Shown here: positions 36,764-47,232 of the stretch, in pieces
Position numbering within the stretch: position 1 is the stretch's first letter
How the letters are laid out: every line of letters begins with the position of its first letter
DNA from: Mytilus californianus
Lineage: Eukaryota > Mollusca > Bivalvia > Mytilida > Mytilidae
NCBI RefSeq assembly: GCF_021869535.1
Contig: NW_026262690.1
Location: forward strand, 86,535,995-86,599,994
DNA: 64,000 nucleotides
Reading direction: 5' to 3'
Notes under the pieces: generated by a model
Database searches by the model: none
Told to the model about the DNA's origin: nothing
What the model saw: only the letters and a program-made list of their open reading frames with translations
Program-made: the position numbers and the translations under genes

Positions 36764-36834
36764 CGGCCGGGTTCAAACCCGCGACCTCCACACTCGAGGA
36801 GAACACGCTACCACAAGACCACCGAGGCTGTCAT
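36764..36834 (-). repeat. tRNA-derived SINE head
   Basis: On the minus strand: cctcggtggtcttgtggtag (A-box region) and gggtttgaaccc (B box, plus-strand 36769-36780), spaced as in a tRNA. The flanking 'ccgatcgcttagcggagaag' fits a SINE body. No intact acceptor stem is claimed. Confidence 0.6.
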
Positions 36835-37334
36835 AAAAATTGACAAATCACACATGAAAAAAGATAATCTTACCAAAGCATAAAAGTGTACAGAAATAGT
36901 ATCCCGAACAAACAGCATTCTAAAGATTGTGTAATTAAAAAGTGGGCATAAAAGTTCCCATAAGTTCAGAAAAATTGTCAAATTAAAGCAGGCCATATAC
37001 TGTATAGAACTGTTAACTGACACATGATGTTATACAATCATAAGAAATGTTACAATTTTGGAGCAAACAGTTACTGAAGAGTATTGTTTACACAATGCAA
37101 CATACAAATAATCTAATATTTCCATAATGTTACTCTTTACATAATTATAAATTCAAAAAAAGCAAAGCTGATAAAACTGAAACTGAAAACTTATTTGAAG
37201 CGCCCTTGTAGTATAATTGCACTTAATGCTTAATTATCTATAAACAAAATGATAATGAAGATTTCAAAGAAAGATAAGTGAAACTTTCAGTATATTATTA
37301 AAATATTTATTCAAGAAGCAATGTCATTTCAAGG

Positions 37335-38886
37335 AAATGGGGATACTTATAATAAAGTTCGCGAACTATTTTGGATAAAACACTTCAAACAGCTTATCCT
37401 CTCGGTCTCATTGACAAAATATTGGGACAGGGGAACATATCTAAAACTTCTATCGATGTCATTAATATTGTCGATAAACGTCTTAGAAATGATAGGTCTC
37501 ATGGTAAACGTAAAAACCGTAATCTACGTATTAAACATCGTATAAATTATACACTTGCTGATCTGTTATCTATAATAAAAAAATAGTGGTAGACATCAAT
37601 TATTATGCAAATTTGGTCATATACCATTAAGTTAATTATATGATATTTTTCTGGCGTGTGATAAAGTTTCATTTTTTAGCCCGTTGTATCAATACACCCG
37701 TATTATTACAGCCTTTTGTCATCACAGGCTGTTTCCTAGTATCGATAAACCTGAAAATCATAAACGGCATTTTCTTAAATTAAAATATATAAATAGAGGT
37801 ACCGGTATTGATTTTATTAACTTATCTAGTATATTCAATGACTCTATCATCCATAGCCAAATACCTCCGTATTTTGATAATACAGAACCACCTATTATTT
37901 CGTATTCGTACAAAAAACTCAGCAGAAGTTTGATTTTTAATTATACGTCAGTAAGATCAGACGTCAATGTAGAAAATAATGCTCCTTCCACTTGAGACTG
38001 TGAAACATCTAGTTTTAGATATGTTCCCTATGGTCATGTCATTACAGGAGACCTCAACATCGTTGAAGATCGTGAGGTCAAAACTTTTCTTAAGAAAGGA
38101 CCTACATATCGTCCTCCATCTATTATAGATTGGAAGCAGTGTCGTCAGGTCATTAAAGACGCTCTGTCTGGCTACTGTAAAAATTGGTGTAAACGTGAAA
38201 AATCTGCTAAAAAATGTCTGGACAGTTATTTGAATTAAATTATGAATACTGTTGATATTCGTATATTTCATTTTGAAAACAATTCTGAAATTAATAATAG
38301 GGTTCATGATATACCCATTTCTAGAATAAAAAATAAACTCCAAGTACTCGCAAAGCGGTTTGTGTTCGTACCGGCCGACAAAGAAGCAAATAATGTAGTG
38401 GTGGTGTGACGCATATACTACACGGAAGTTCTCCAAAACGAAATTATCAATTCTTCTACATTCAGGTCCGTACGCTCCATAGAGAGTCAAATTGTAAACA
38501 AGCATATCACTGCCACTACCCAGCTTAAAGCCTTTTCCGAACATTTGAAAATCCCGACTATGTACTGGTTACCTAAATTACACAAACAACCATTTAAATT
38601 TAGTTTCATCTCCGCATCTAGTAAGTGTTCTACTACCAATCTGTCAGTGCTTCTAACTACCTCCCTTACTACTATCAAAGAACTTGTAATTAACTTTTGT
38701 AATAAAGCTTATGAAAATAATCGTATTATTTATTTTTGGAGTGTTAAAAATTCTTTAGAGGTTTAAGATAAAATTCGTGCTTTTGATGGTCCTTTTAATT
38801 CTGTTGACAGTTATGATTTTTCTATTCTCTACACTACACTTCCACACAATCTTATCAAGAAAAAGTTTTCATATTTAATTAATAAC
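37335..38886 (+). pseudogene. Penelope-like element reverse transcriptase, left part (through RT motif A), decayed
   Basis: Readable in pieces across frames. RELFWIK / TLQTAYPLGL at 37354-37410 is separated by a one-base frameshift and is a segment that in related elements sits at the end of an N-terminal endonuclease region. KTFLKKGPTYRPPSIIDWKQCR lies near 38083-38150, and RFVFVPADKEANNVVVV near 38358-38406. MYWLPKLHKQPFKFSFI is followed by SSKCSTTNLSVLLTTSLTTI (38560-38680, RT1/2 region), then YDFSILYTTLPHNLIKKKF (38812-38870, motif A with the first catalytic Asp). In-frame stops (e.g. 37584-37586, 38406-38408, 38764-38766) and frameshifts make it non-functional. The similarity ends at about 38886, where a family B/C-type repeat begins. 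The remaining RT domain is at 47233-48157. Confidence 0.8.
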
Positions 38887-39984
38887 ATAAACGGTACCAA
38901 TTTTTCTGCACCAGATGCGCATTTCGCCAATCAATGTCTCTTCAGTGATGATCGAGGCCAAAATATTTGAAAATCCAAAGCTTATTAATATTGAAACATT
39001 ATTTATTTATTATTTCAGAAAATTGAGATAAAAAAGAAAAAAAACCAGAAATATAAAGGAGAAAATGTTTAGGGAAAGTTAATAATATCTAGTTACCATT
39101 TTTTCTATTCAAACAATTAAATTTTGATTTAGACTGTAAATCTGTATCACCTTTTGATCCTGGTAATTAAATTAAAACAGTTAGATTTTAACACCTATAT
39201 ATATAGTAAGTAGCATCCTGTTATACTGTAAAGTCATAAAGATCAAACAGTTGAGTAATCAGTAGTTGTAATCCCTCCAATCAGGTAATTAACAACTGGA
39301 CCATGCCTATACCACCTGTTGTTAAATACATTTGTAAACTCTGTGAGTTTGATAAACATCATTAGAAAGGTGCTGTGAATTTAAACATTGTAGTTTATTA
39401 GATTTTATCACAGGCAAAACTCATGAACCCAAATGTACTAGTTATATAAATTTACAAAAAAAATATAAAATATTATATACTCCGAAACCTATATCTTTAA
39501 TTTTTTTTTAACATCATAGTATCTAAAAGTAACTAATTTCACCAAATGTCATACTTCCCATGCATTTTCCAGTTTCTTTTTGGAGGTTGGCATTTTTGTA
39601 ATAAATGGTCTACTTTTTAATTTTTTTCTATCAGATGATCTTTTTTATTACATATTATAATTAATCAATCTAAATCAGTTATGTCATTGTATGAAGGCAT
39701 GACATAAATTCAGTAGTATTATTTTATGTTGTTTTTTTTAGTGGAAAAGCAGAGTTAAAAGGGGAGGAGGGGTAACCTTATATAGTCTTAATGATCTAAC
39801 TGAAATGAAAAACAATTATGTGGATAAATAAACTTTATAAAAAGAAACAATAATATTATTATTATAATGTCCATGCTCCTTCACAGTGAATAACATTTTA
39901 AATCAAACTATGCAATATATGCAAGAGATTGCTTTGTGAGACTTAGTATAAACAAGCATTCACCAAAATACTTTTCTTTTTCAG
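38887..39984. other. AT-rich stretch with repeat fragment and possible Cys/His-rich exon remnant
   Basis: 38887-38990 is a dispersed repeat piece (ctgcaccagatgcgcatttc). At 39320-39480 two adjacent frames read VKYICKLCEFDKH and then, shifted, RCCEFKHCSLLDFITGKTHE followed by PKC. The Cys/His spacing looks like a broken zinc-binding segment and could be an N-terminal exon of the Kolobok-like gene downstream. I could not confirm splice sites. The rest shows nothing. Confidence 0.35.
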
Positions 39985-42900
39985 AAACTACAGGAACTGT
40001 TGTATAATCCACCCATTGAAGAAACTAAGAACCCACCAGAATTAATTCCAACAGTTCCTATGCTCATTGATGATGAGAATGCTAACCCATCCCTAGAACC
40101 CTCTGCAGACCAAGAGTCACCTGTACATGTATGCAATAAATCTGTACCATCTCTAGTCAGCCCTGAGCAAGACACACCTGTATGTTATAACTCTGTGCTA
40201 TCTCCTGTCAGCCCTGAGCCAGATAAACCTATACATTCTATTAATGCTAGTAAAGGTTGCAACAGTGATAGTCAGGAAACCACTCATTTAAAAGAAATTG
40301 AAAAGGTATAATTTTCATAACTGGTTAAATTCATGATGATAGAAAATAAGAAAATGTGGTATGATTCTACGAGAAACCAAATGACATGGAAGTTAACAAC
40401 TATAGGTCACCATACAGCCTTCAACAATGAGCAATTGTCTTCCATTAGATTTTTACAAATCATTCATTCAAAAAAAAAGGAAATCAATGTTGTGATATTT
40501 TTATTTGCACATATAAATATGTATATTTGAACATTTTAACTTGTAGACTTTGTTACTTTGTCCTATTTTGGCATTTATGATTTAAATTACATTTCTGTTA
40601 TTATAGGTAAATGTAACTAACTCGTAGAAAACAGCAGACAGTCAGACAGCAACAGTTTCAACTCAAAGGAGGTTCAGATCTGCCAGAATTCAAGTTCATC
40701 CGAAAACAAAAGCTAAATGTGAGTTATTCCATAAATACCATCAGTTTTTATTGGTTTATTTTGCTGACTAATTTCTAGTATTAGTCCCTGCATTAATTGA
40801 CTTGGTACTGTCATGACATGAATATAACACTTTTTTCTAAAAGTTCTTGTAAACTTTTCGTATAAAAATTTAGAAACTGAACTTCTGCATTATCATGATT
40901 ATATTTTGGAACATGTTTTTGTATTGGAAAATATAAAATATGAAATTTTAATTAAGTAGGATTGCAGAGGTCAATTTTTCTCTCTGGGGGCACTTCCATC
41001 TTCTTTCTCTAACAAAAACTGGCTTTGTGTATAATTTGGAGTTTAGTATGACGTCCATTATCACTGAACTAGTATACATATTTGTTAAGGGGCCAGCTGA
41101 AGGACGTCTCCGGGTGCGGGAGTTTCTCGCTGCATTGAAGACCCATTGGTGGCCTTCGGCTATTGTCTGCTCTATGGTCGGGTTGTTGTCTCTTTGACAC
41201 ATTCCCCATTTCCATTCTCAATTTTATTTAGTACCACAGTATAGCCAATATTGCTAAAATTGGTGTTAAACACCAACAATTAATCTTTTGCAATTTCAAG
41301 TAGCTGACAGCTAGTGCATACTTTTTATGAAGTGTATCTGAAAGTTACTATTTCATTTTTGTCTACTTAGGTACTCAAGCTTACTTTCAACCAAGATACC
41401 GTAGTATGGCTATTCAGTGTGATCTCATACCAACACCACATCAGCCACAGCCTGCAGACAATACAACAGAAAGAGTCCAATAACATGCTAATGACATTGA
41501 ACACATAACACCTGATGATCCAGTTATTTCTGATGATCCCGAAGATCTTCCATATGAACCATCCCTTAGTGATTCTTCGGACAGTGGTGGTAGTGATGAT
41601 TCTCATAATGAGTAAGTTGCTTTATAAGGTTAACATTATAAAGGAAAAAAAAGGATCGGGAAAATATAATAATACAGTGGACAAATTGAATGAATACCAC
41701 GTGCACAAATTGTGAGCTAATCAGTTTATATGGGTTTGTTTTTAAATCATAAAAAGTGGAAGTTGAATGTCAGTTGTAAAACCAGTTTAACCACTCAACA
41801 CTGCAAGAACAAATAATTGAGAATTTTTTGTAAAGAAAAGTTACTCAGTATTCCAATATACTTGTACTCTATCGTGATTGTTAGCTTTGTTGGTGGAAAA
41901 AGCGATACATTGTAGTACCGAAATAAACTATTTTGATGTAGGTATAGACAATTGCTATCATATGTTATGGGAATGTAAACAAATTACCAGAAGTGTCCAA
42001 TTTTGTTAATATTTTGTCAAAAAGTAAATTTAGAATCATGCTTTTAGTTTTAAAGGAGTAAAAGTCCTATACATGTAGTAGACAATGAATTGCATATATA
42101 TATTTTTTTCCAATTAATCGGTTTCAGCAAATAAAGTTTATCATGCTTTTCATTTTACTTTAACAGATCAGAAACAGGTCTACAAGAAAAGAAATATATT
42201 GTTAGTGAAGACCAGCTTATGGACTTGTTTAAGATATGCCGTAAATGTTGTGGTTGTGCTATTGCTACTATTTCTCAAATAGTGGGGACTCTTATAAAAG
42301 TTGAAGTCAAATGTGAACTTTGCAACAATTTCAAATCAGACCTTCTTTAACCATCAGAGACATTTCCTGTACCCAGCCGTAGTACGATTTTGGAAGCACC
42401 AGCAAACGCAGCATGTAGTAAGATACAGAGACGGTAGGGAGTCCCTGGTCGTTGGTGGTGATGTAGGGCTGATATTCCAGGCCATTCTGCAAAGTATGGG
42501 TCTTATTCAATGGTAGACTTGAACCAAGGTGTTGTAATTGATGTCCAACTGGTTCAGGTATGAAACACATAACACATATAATTGAATGTAACAAATTATT
42601 GATTATGCAGTATTTAATCATTTCATAAAACTTTCAGAGATTACTAGTTTTCATCAGAATCTATAAAAACCTAGGGTTTCTTCAATGACAATATAGTTAT
42701 TTTAATGACAAACAAAAAAGAAAACAAACCACAGATACACAAAAAATGGATATTGGTATTTATAACTAGTTTGCCTTCAACAAATATTTTCTGAAGAATA
42801 AGGTAAACTGAGAACTGTTTGCAATAACTTCAAACAGACTGTATAGTCAAAAATAAAAGTTGAAAATACGTAAGAAATAACAAACAATGTTGCAAATGTA

Positions 42901-44917
42901 AAATGATGAATGTTTATACATTAAAGTTCTAGTGTGTTATGCAAAAGTCTGAACAACTGGTATCCAGCTGAGGAGTTGCAATTTTATGCCATAAAAGACC
43001 ATGATATTTATTGCCTAATTCTTATCTTAATACAAAATCTTCAGTGGGATGCCTATAAATGTTGCTTTCTTTTCCAGAGTAATGAGGTCAAGTCCAGCAA
43101 TGCTATGGAAAAAGAAGGTCTGATACGTGCCTTGAAATGGATAGATGACAACAACTTGTCTGTCAAGACGCTTGTCACCGATCAGCATCTTCAAATTGTG
43201 AAGTACGTTAGAGAGAAGGAACCACACATCAAACACTACTTCGACGTCTGGCATGTGGCAAAAGGTTTGTTTAAAATTTGTTGATCGATCTGAAAGATCT
43301 TAGTTTTAATTTAAATTTTAACGATATTTTATTATGAATTAACATACCACTGAAGAAAATAACAGTTTATACTTGTATATTAAATTCCACCTTAGCTCTT
43401 TTCTTGAATGAGCCTCATCAGGCATGACGAAAGAACAGAAGCAGCTTTATGGCAAAAATGGACCTAAAAGCAAAACCTATTTCATCTGAGGTAAAATTTG
43501 CCTGAGGGAGTTGAAACCTTGGAATAAATTCTTTAACTTACCAATGGATAATTTGAGGAAATGATCCTTAAATCACATAAATTTGGGTTTTTTTTCTCCT
43601 CAAGATATAGTTGTAAAAAAGTTTTCATTTTTGTATTAATCTTGTTTTTAACAGGTTTAAAGAAAAAAATGGTTAAACTCAGTAAGGAGACAGACTGTGC
43701 AAAAGTTGGAGAGTGGATAAAAAGCATCACAAACCACATGTACTGGGTAGCAGCTTCAACACCAGCTGATGATGGAGAAGAAATGGTGTCCAAATGGTTG
43801 TCGGTGGCTAACCATGTACAGAACATCCATACAGGCCACTCTGACACATTTCCAAGCTGTAAACATCGAAGATTAGTGGGACGAGACAGGAAAAAGAAAT
43901 GGTTAAAACCAGGTATGATATTATTACACTATTTGTTAGTCTTGTTATATCATAAAATTCAGGCTTTTGGTCAAAAGGCCATTTAAAGTTCCTACAAGGT
44001 ATATGTTAATGAGGGAAAAATCAAGGCCACAAAAAACAAAAACGTTTAAAGATGCCTTAGTTTAAATGAATTTTGAATATATTTTAGGCCGCAGCAACAA
44101 CATTTCTTGTTTTTATATCAAATATAAGAAACAAGACGACGCTTTGACAGGAAATCACATGCAATGTTACATAAGCCAAGTCATCTTCTTACAGTAATGT
44201 ACCTCAATCAGCACCCAATCATCAGGAATTATAAAGCATTAAGTAACATTTTCATTTAAATTTCTATGTCCAAATGATATTATTCAGTGGAAAAAAAAAT
44301 GCATATTCACCAGGGAGACCGTAAGTTTCCATTTTTTAACTTTTTCTAACTCTAAAAAATTTTATTGTAATAAGAATATGTATCAACAACATCTTACAGG
44401 TAATCGCAATGAGATAAAAGGTATATATGGAACAGCAACCCAACATGAACATTCAACAGAGTAATCTTTGTAAATAAATAGATGAGTAAGACCTTGACTT
44501 TTTGTAATAATACACCCTTTTGTCTATTTATTATTTTGTGTCATTTGTTTGCTGTCTTGTTGACACACACAGTACTCATCTCCTTTTATTCATAATTCAA
44601 TAATATGGTTATAACCCAGGCACTTTTAATACATTGTAGCTCTTTATTTTTTTTTTAAATGATATGAAATAGCTCTTTGTGATATTTTCCAATTTTGATC
44701 ACTTTGTTTAGTGAAGGTTATAATAATATAACTATCTTTCAGGATACATCAACACACTGATGAAATCTGTAAGAAAAATCGTTGAAGGAACAAATATGCG
44801 ACAATCGCCAAAAGTACCAATGCAAGCACCAAGACCACTCTGTGCCGAGTACATACATCCACTAAAAACAAAAGCTATACTAGAAATGCAATCTCGATTT
44901 AGGAAGCCAGAAATGTA
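39985..44917 (+). pseudogene. Kolobok-like transposase gene, multi-exon, broken
   Basis: Exons with good splice sites: 39985-40305, 40607-40718, 41371-41611, 42167-42557, 43078-43264, 43655-43912 and 44743-44917 (TAG at 44915-44917, AATAAA at 44977-44982). Phases agree across most junctions. Diagnostic segments are TFFNHQRHFLYPA, GGD followed in another frame by ADIPGHSAKYGSYSM, SNEVKSSNAMEKEG, LVTDQHLQIVKYV, FDVWHVAKG, RKKKWLKPG and a short C-terminal exon. These match Kolobok-superfamily (TTAA-target, DDE) transposases as I know them; GGD and TDQH would hold catalytic Asp residues. Lesions: TAG in exon 2 (40625-40627), TAA in exon 3 (41481-41483), an apparent deletion plus frame change near 42315 and a one-base loss at the GGD motif. 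There is also no exon for the region expected to carry the third acidic residue between 43912 and 44743. Introns hold a family A piece (40345-40440), a nested SINE and a family C piece (43405-43530). Confidence 0.75.
40965..41285 (+). repeat. CORE-type SINE interrupted by a family F repeat
   Basis: Left SINE part at 40965-41030 (gaggtcaatttttctctctg, cttctttctctaacaaaaac). Right part at 41228-41285 (agtatagccaatattgct, ttggtgttaaacaccaacaa). Between them is family F (41045-41227): 'gaactagtatacatat', 'cgtctccgggtgcgggagtt', 'gacacattccccatttccat', 'ctcaattttatt'. 'tttagta' occurs at both junctions and may be a target duplication. Located in the third intron region of the Kolobok-like gene. 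Confidence 0.6.
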
Positions 44918-45036
44918 GATTGAACATCTAATAAAGAACAAGTGCTAATTTTGTAAACATGACATTTAATTTGTATAATAAATATTGAATGCTTGGAATA
45001 TTTGTACATATATATTAATGTTTGTAAAAAGTCAAT

Positions 45037-47092
45037 TTATGCTTCTTCAAAACCTTTGTACTGGTTTGACTGGAACTTGTTTCTTATTGCAATGGTAGCA
45101 CATGCTGGGAGTCGAACACGTACAGACTTTCCAAGATATCCCCAACCCCATCTTGCCAACTGACGATAGGCTGTATAACGATTTCTCCAAAAAATAATAA
45201 AACATTTATATTATATCAATCAGTTTTGGGGAAATGTATCTTGTTTTGGCTTCAGTCAAAGGCAACTATTGACATGTGCATTTGCACTGTATTTATTATT
45301 ATCTTACCTCCTATACATTTCTAGGAATATGATTGGTTTAAAGCATTCGCATGGTGTATATTTCATATAAGGTTAGTAGGCGGGGCTTATTTCAGTACAC
45401 AGTTAGTAGTGGTGTTACATCCCTTTATAAAAACAACACGGTGTTGAGGAAAAATCTGAAAGGTTTCAACAGACGAAGAAATTGGTGATAAACGATTGAA
45501 ATAAATTCATAAAACACATTTAAAGGTAACAAGTTGTTACTATTGGCATTTGTTGTTGTGTAGACAAATGAAAGTAGGTTCTAAATACTAAGTATTGAAG
45601 AATTAATCACTTTGATAGGCCGCTAGTCTAAATACCATATGTGAAGATAGTCGGTAAGATAAATTTGTTACACGATGTGCTAGTGACCTAATACGATGTA
45701 TATGGGGTCAGCAAATTCCATATGGGGATTCGAGCTTCGCTCTCATCCCATCTGGAATTTACTGACCTCATATATATCGTATTAGGTCACTAACACCATG
45801 TAACTAATAATATTAATCAAATATCACCTTATTTACTGGCTGTTAAACAAAATGAGGTCTCTGTAAATTATTTGATGTTGGATTGCTTATGCATCTATAT
45901 TTTGTCTACGTCTATTATCATGATTATGTTATTATGTTTATATACATGTATGTGATGAAGCGTTATTTATATAGTAATGAAAATAAAATTACTATTTATT
46001 AAATTATAAACTCAATCTTCAGTTGTCACTTGAATCTCTCCATACTGCTGTCTGTACTGGTAATATGCTGTTTCCAGTACACACTGGTTCAGACACACAG
46101 GCTCAAATCCAGGATGCTCTGTGATCTGTGATGCATAGTGTAGGTGAAGGTAGTTCCTCCATTTTGTCTGTCATTCTGTTTAGTTCTTTTTCATTTGCTG
46201 TTGGCATGGATTCACAATGTCCACAGTCACACCTGCAAAGTAAAATTACATTTTAAAATCCAAGAAAATAAATGTAGCACAATGTGTTACATTAAAAACA
46301 CCTATACAACTACAGCACAATGTCGCACTAAAAATGCAAAAAATATTTGGTATATATGATGTTGACATAAATGTGGAAATAATTTGTTAAGTCTCATACA
46401 TGTATGTTGGAATGTTATGGCCAGAGAACTACATGTAGCAAGAGATCTGACACTTGATAATTGGTTTTTGAACAAGTTTAAATGGATTTTGAAAGATAAA
46501 GAAGTTTAGGTTTTTAAACATTTATTTTCTAAAAACAAAAATTCAGAGCCTTCTATTATATTTAATTTAGATAGAGGGTGGTAAATTATAATGACATAGC
46601 TGTAAGTTTAAAAGGTGGGTAAACTTATGAATGCCAATAAATTCGTGAATTAGCCTTTGTATCAGATAAATGTACATATAGATCTGTCTTTTCAGTTAAA
46701 TGCATGAAAAAAGTAAAATTTTATAATAGCAATAGTAGAGAAGTCTGCACATGAATGGCTTAATTATTTGTGAATTTGTTGTTCAAATGGGTTTGCTATT
46801 TAATCAAATGTATTTTCCTGTCTGCAGCAATTTAAAACCATTTAATATCAAACAATTTTACATACCAGTTTGTATTTCCCGATCTGGGTTCCATATCGAC
46901 GTCCCCATTTTGCGTAAGATCTTCATCATCTTCGCTACTTCCCTCTGAAAGTTCTGGCTCAAACTGATAAGGCTGAATATCTTCTGCTCGATCACCATCT
47001 TCAATGCTTTCAAATGAAGAGCTTTGGAAGGATAGCGATAATTCAGAGTTGTTTTCATCCATGTTACGTTCGTACTGATCAAAATGAAACAA
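45037..47092 (-). pseudogene. P2X7 C-terminal (ballast/ICD)-domain-like gene, three exons, frameshifted
   Basis: Exon 1, 47092-46866: 75 residues, acidic and Ser-rich, MFHFDQYERNMDENNSELS with IQPYQFEPEL and ending NTNW. It splices (gtatgt donor; ttttactttgcag acceptor) to exon 2, 46232 to about 46029, restoring W-CDCGHCESMPT, the Cys cluster typical of this domain. Later in exon 2, HPGFEPVCLNQCVLETAYYQ and YRQQYG follow in a shifted frame. The shift coincides with a 7-bp tandem duplication (ctgtgat twice, 46119-46132), which leads to a stop. The last exon, about 45184-45037, reads NRYTAYRQLARWGWGYLGKS with a basic, conserved core and ends GFEEA-stop. In vertebrates this domain forms the cytoplasmic tail of P2X7 channels. 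In invertebrates similar domains occur in separate proteins of unknown function. The exon 2/3 junction is not resolved. It is convergent with the Kolobok-like gene, 119 bp from its stop. Confidence 0.75.
45667..45804. mobile_element. 138-bp palindromic MITE in the P2X7-domain gene intron
   Basis: Arms of about 60 bp: 'tagtgacctaatacgatgta' / 'tatcgtattaggtcacta', bounded by gttac at 45667 and gtaac ending at 45804. A short centre (tcgagcttcgctct) lies between them. It sits between the second and third exons. Confidence 0.75.
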
Positions 47093-47150
47093 ATCTCGGG
47101 AGTTACCCTGTATACGTCACTTCCGGTAAATCTCCTTTTCCGGAAGTAGC
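47093..47150 (-). promoter_or_regulatory. Putative promoter of the P2X7-domain gene: paired ETS-type sites and CRE-like half site
   Basis: ACTTCCGG at 47119-47126 and CCGGAAGT at 47140-47147 are inverted ETS-type motifs 27-55 bp upstream of the minus-strand ATG. TACGTCAC (47113-47120) resembles a CRE half site. No TATA box is evident. Such GC-containing motifs stand out in this AT-rich sequence. Function is inferred from motif identity only. Confidence 0.45.
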
Positions 47151-47232
47151 ATTGATTGGATTTTCCATAGGTAAAAATAGTCGACCTTCACAAGCTATTT
47201 TCTCCGTTATTAGTAGACCAAATTGAATCGGG

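Larger units (their letters stand above)
16479..37334. other. Repeat-dominated intergenic region, no gene recognised
   Basis: About 21 kb with no convincing coding sequence. Longer open frames in 19600-22330 are translations of subrepeats and appear as mirror-image pairs on opposite strands, which argues against real proteins. Stretches without any assigned feature include 22345-23570, 24245-25060, 26220-27185, 27610-28170, 30760-31360, 31700-32480 and 36170-36430. They are AT-rich and show no motif I can name, apart from short family F tails. Confidence 0.6.

Noticed and set aside
31390-36834. Functional tRNA genes at the A-box/B-box pairs
   Set aside because: Promoter-like boxes are present but I could not form intact acceptor and anticodon stems; flanking sequence looks like SINE bodies.
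37957-38544. 195-residue open frame on the minus strand
   Set aside because: Lies antisense to the Penelope-like reverse transcriptase and has no recognisable domain; it is a shadow frame.
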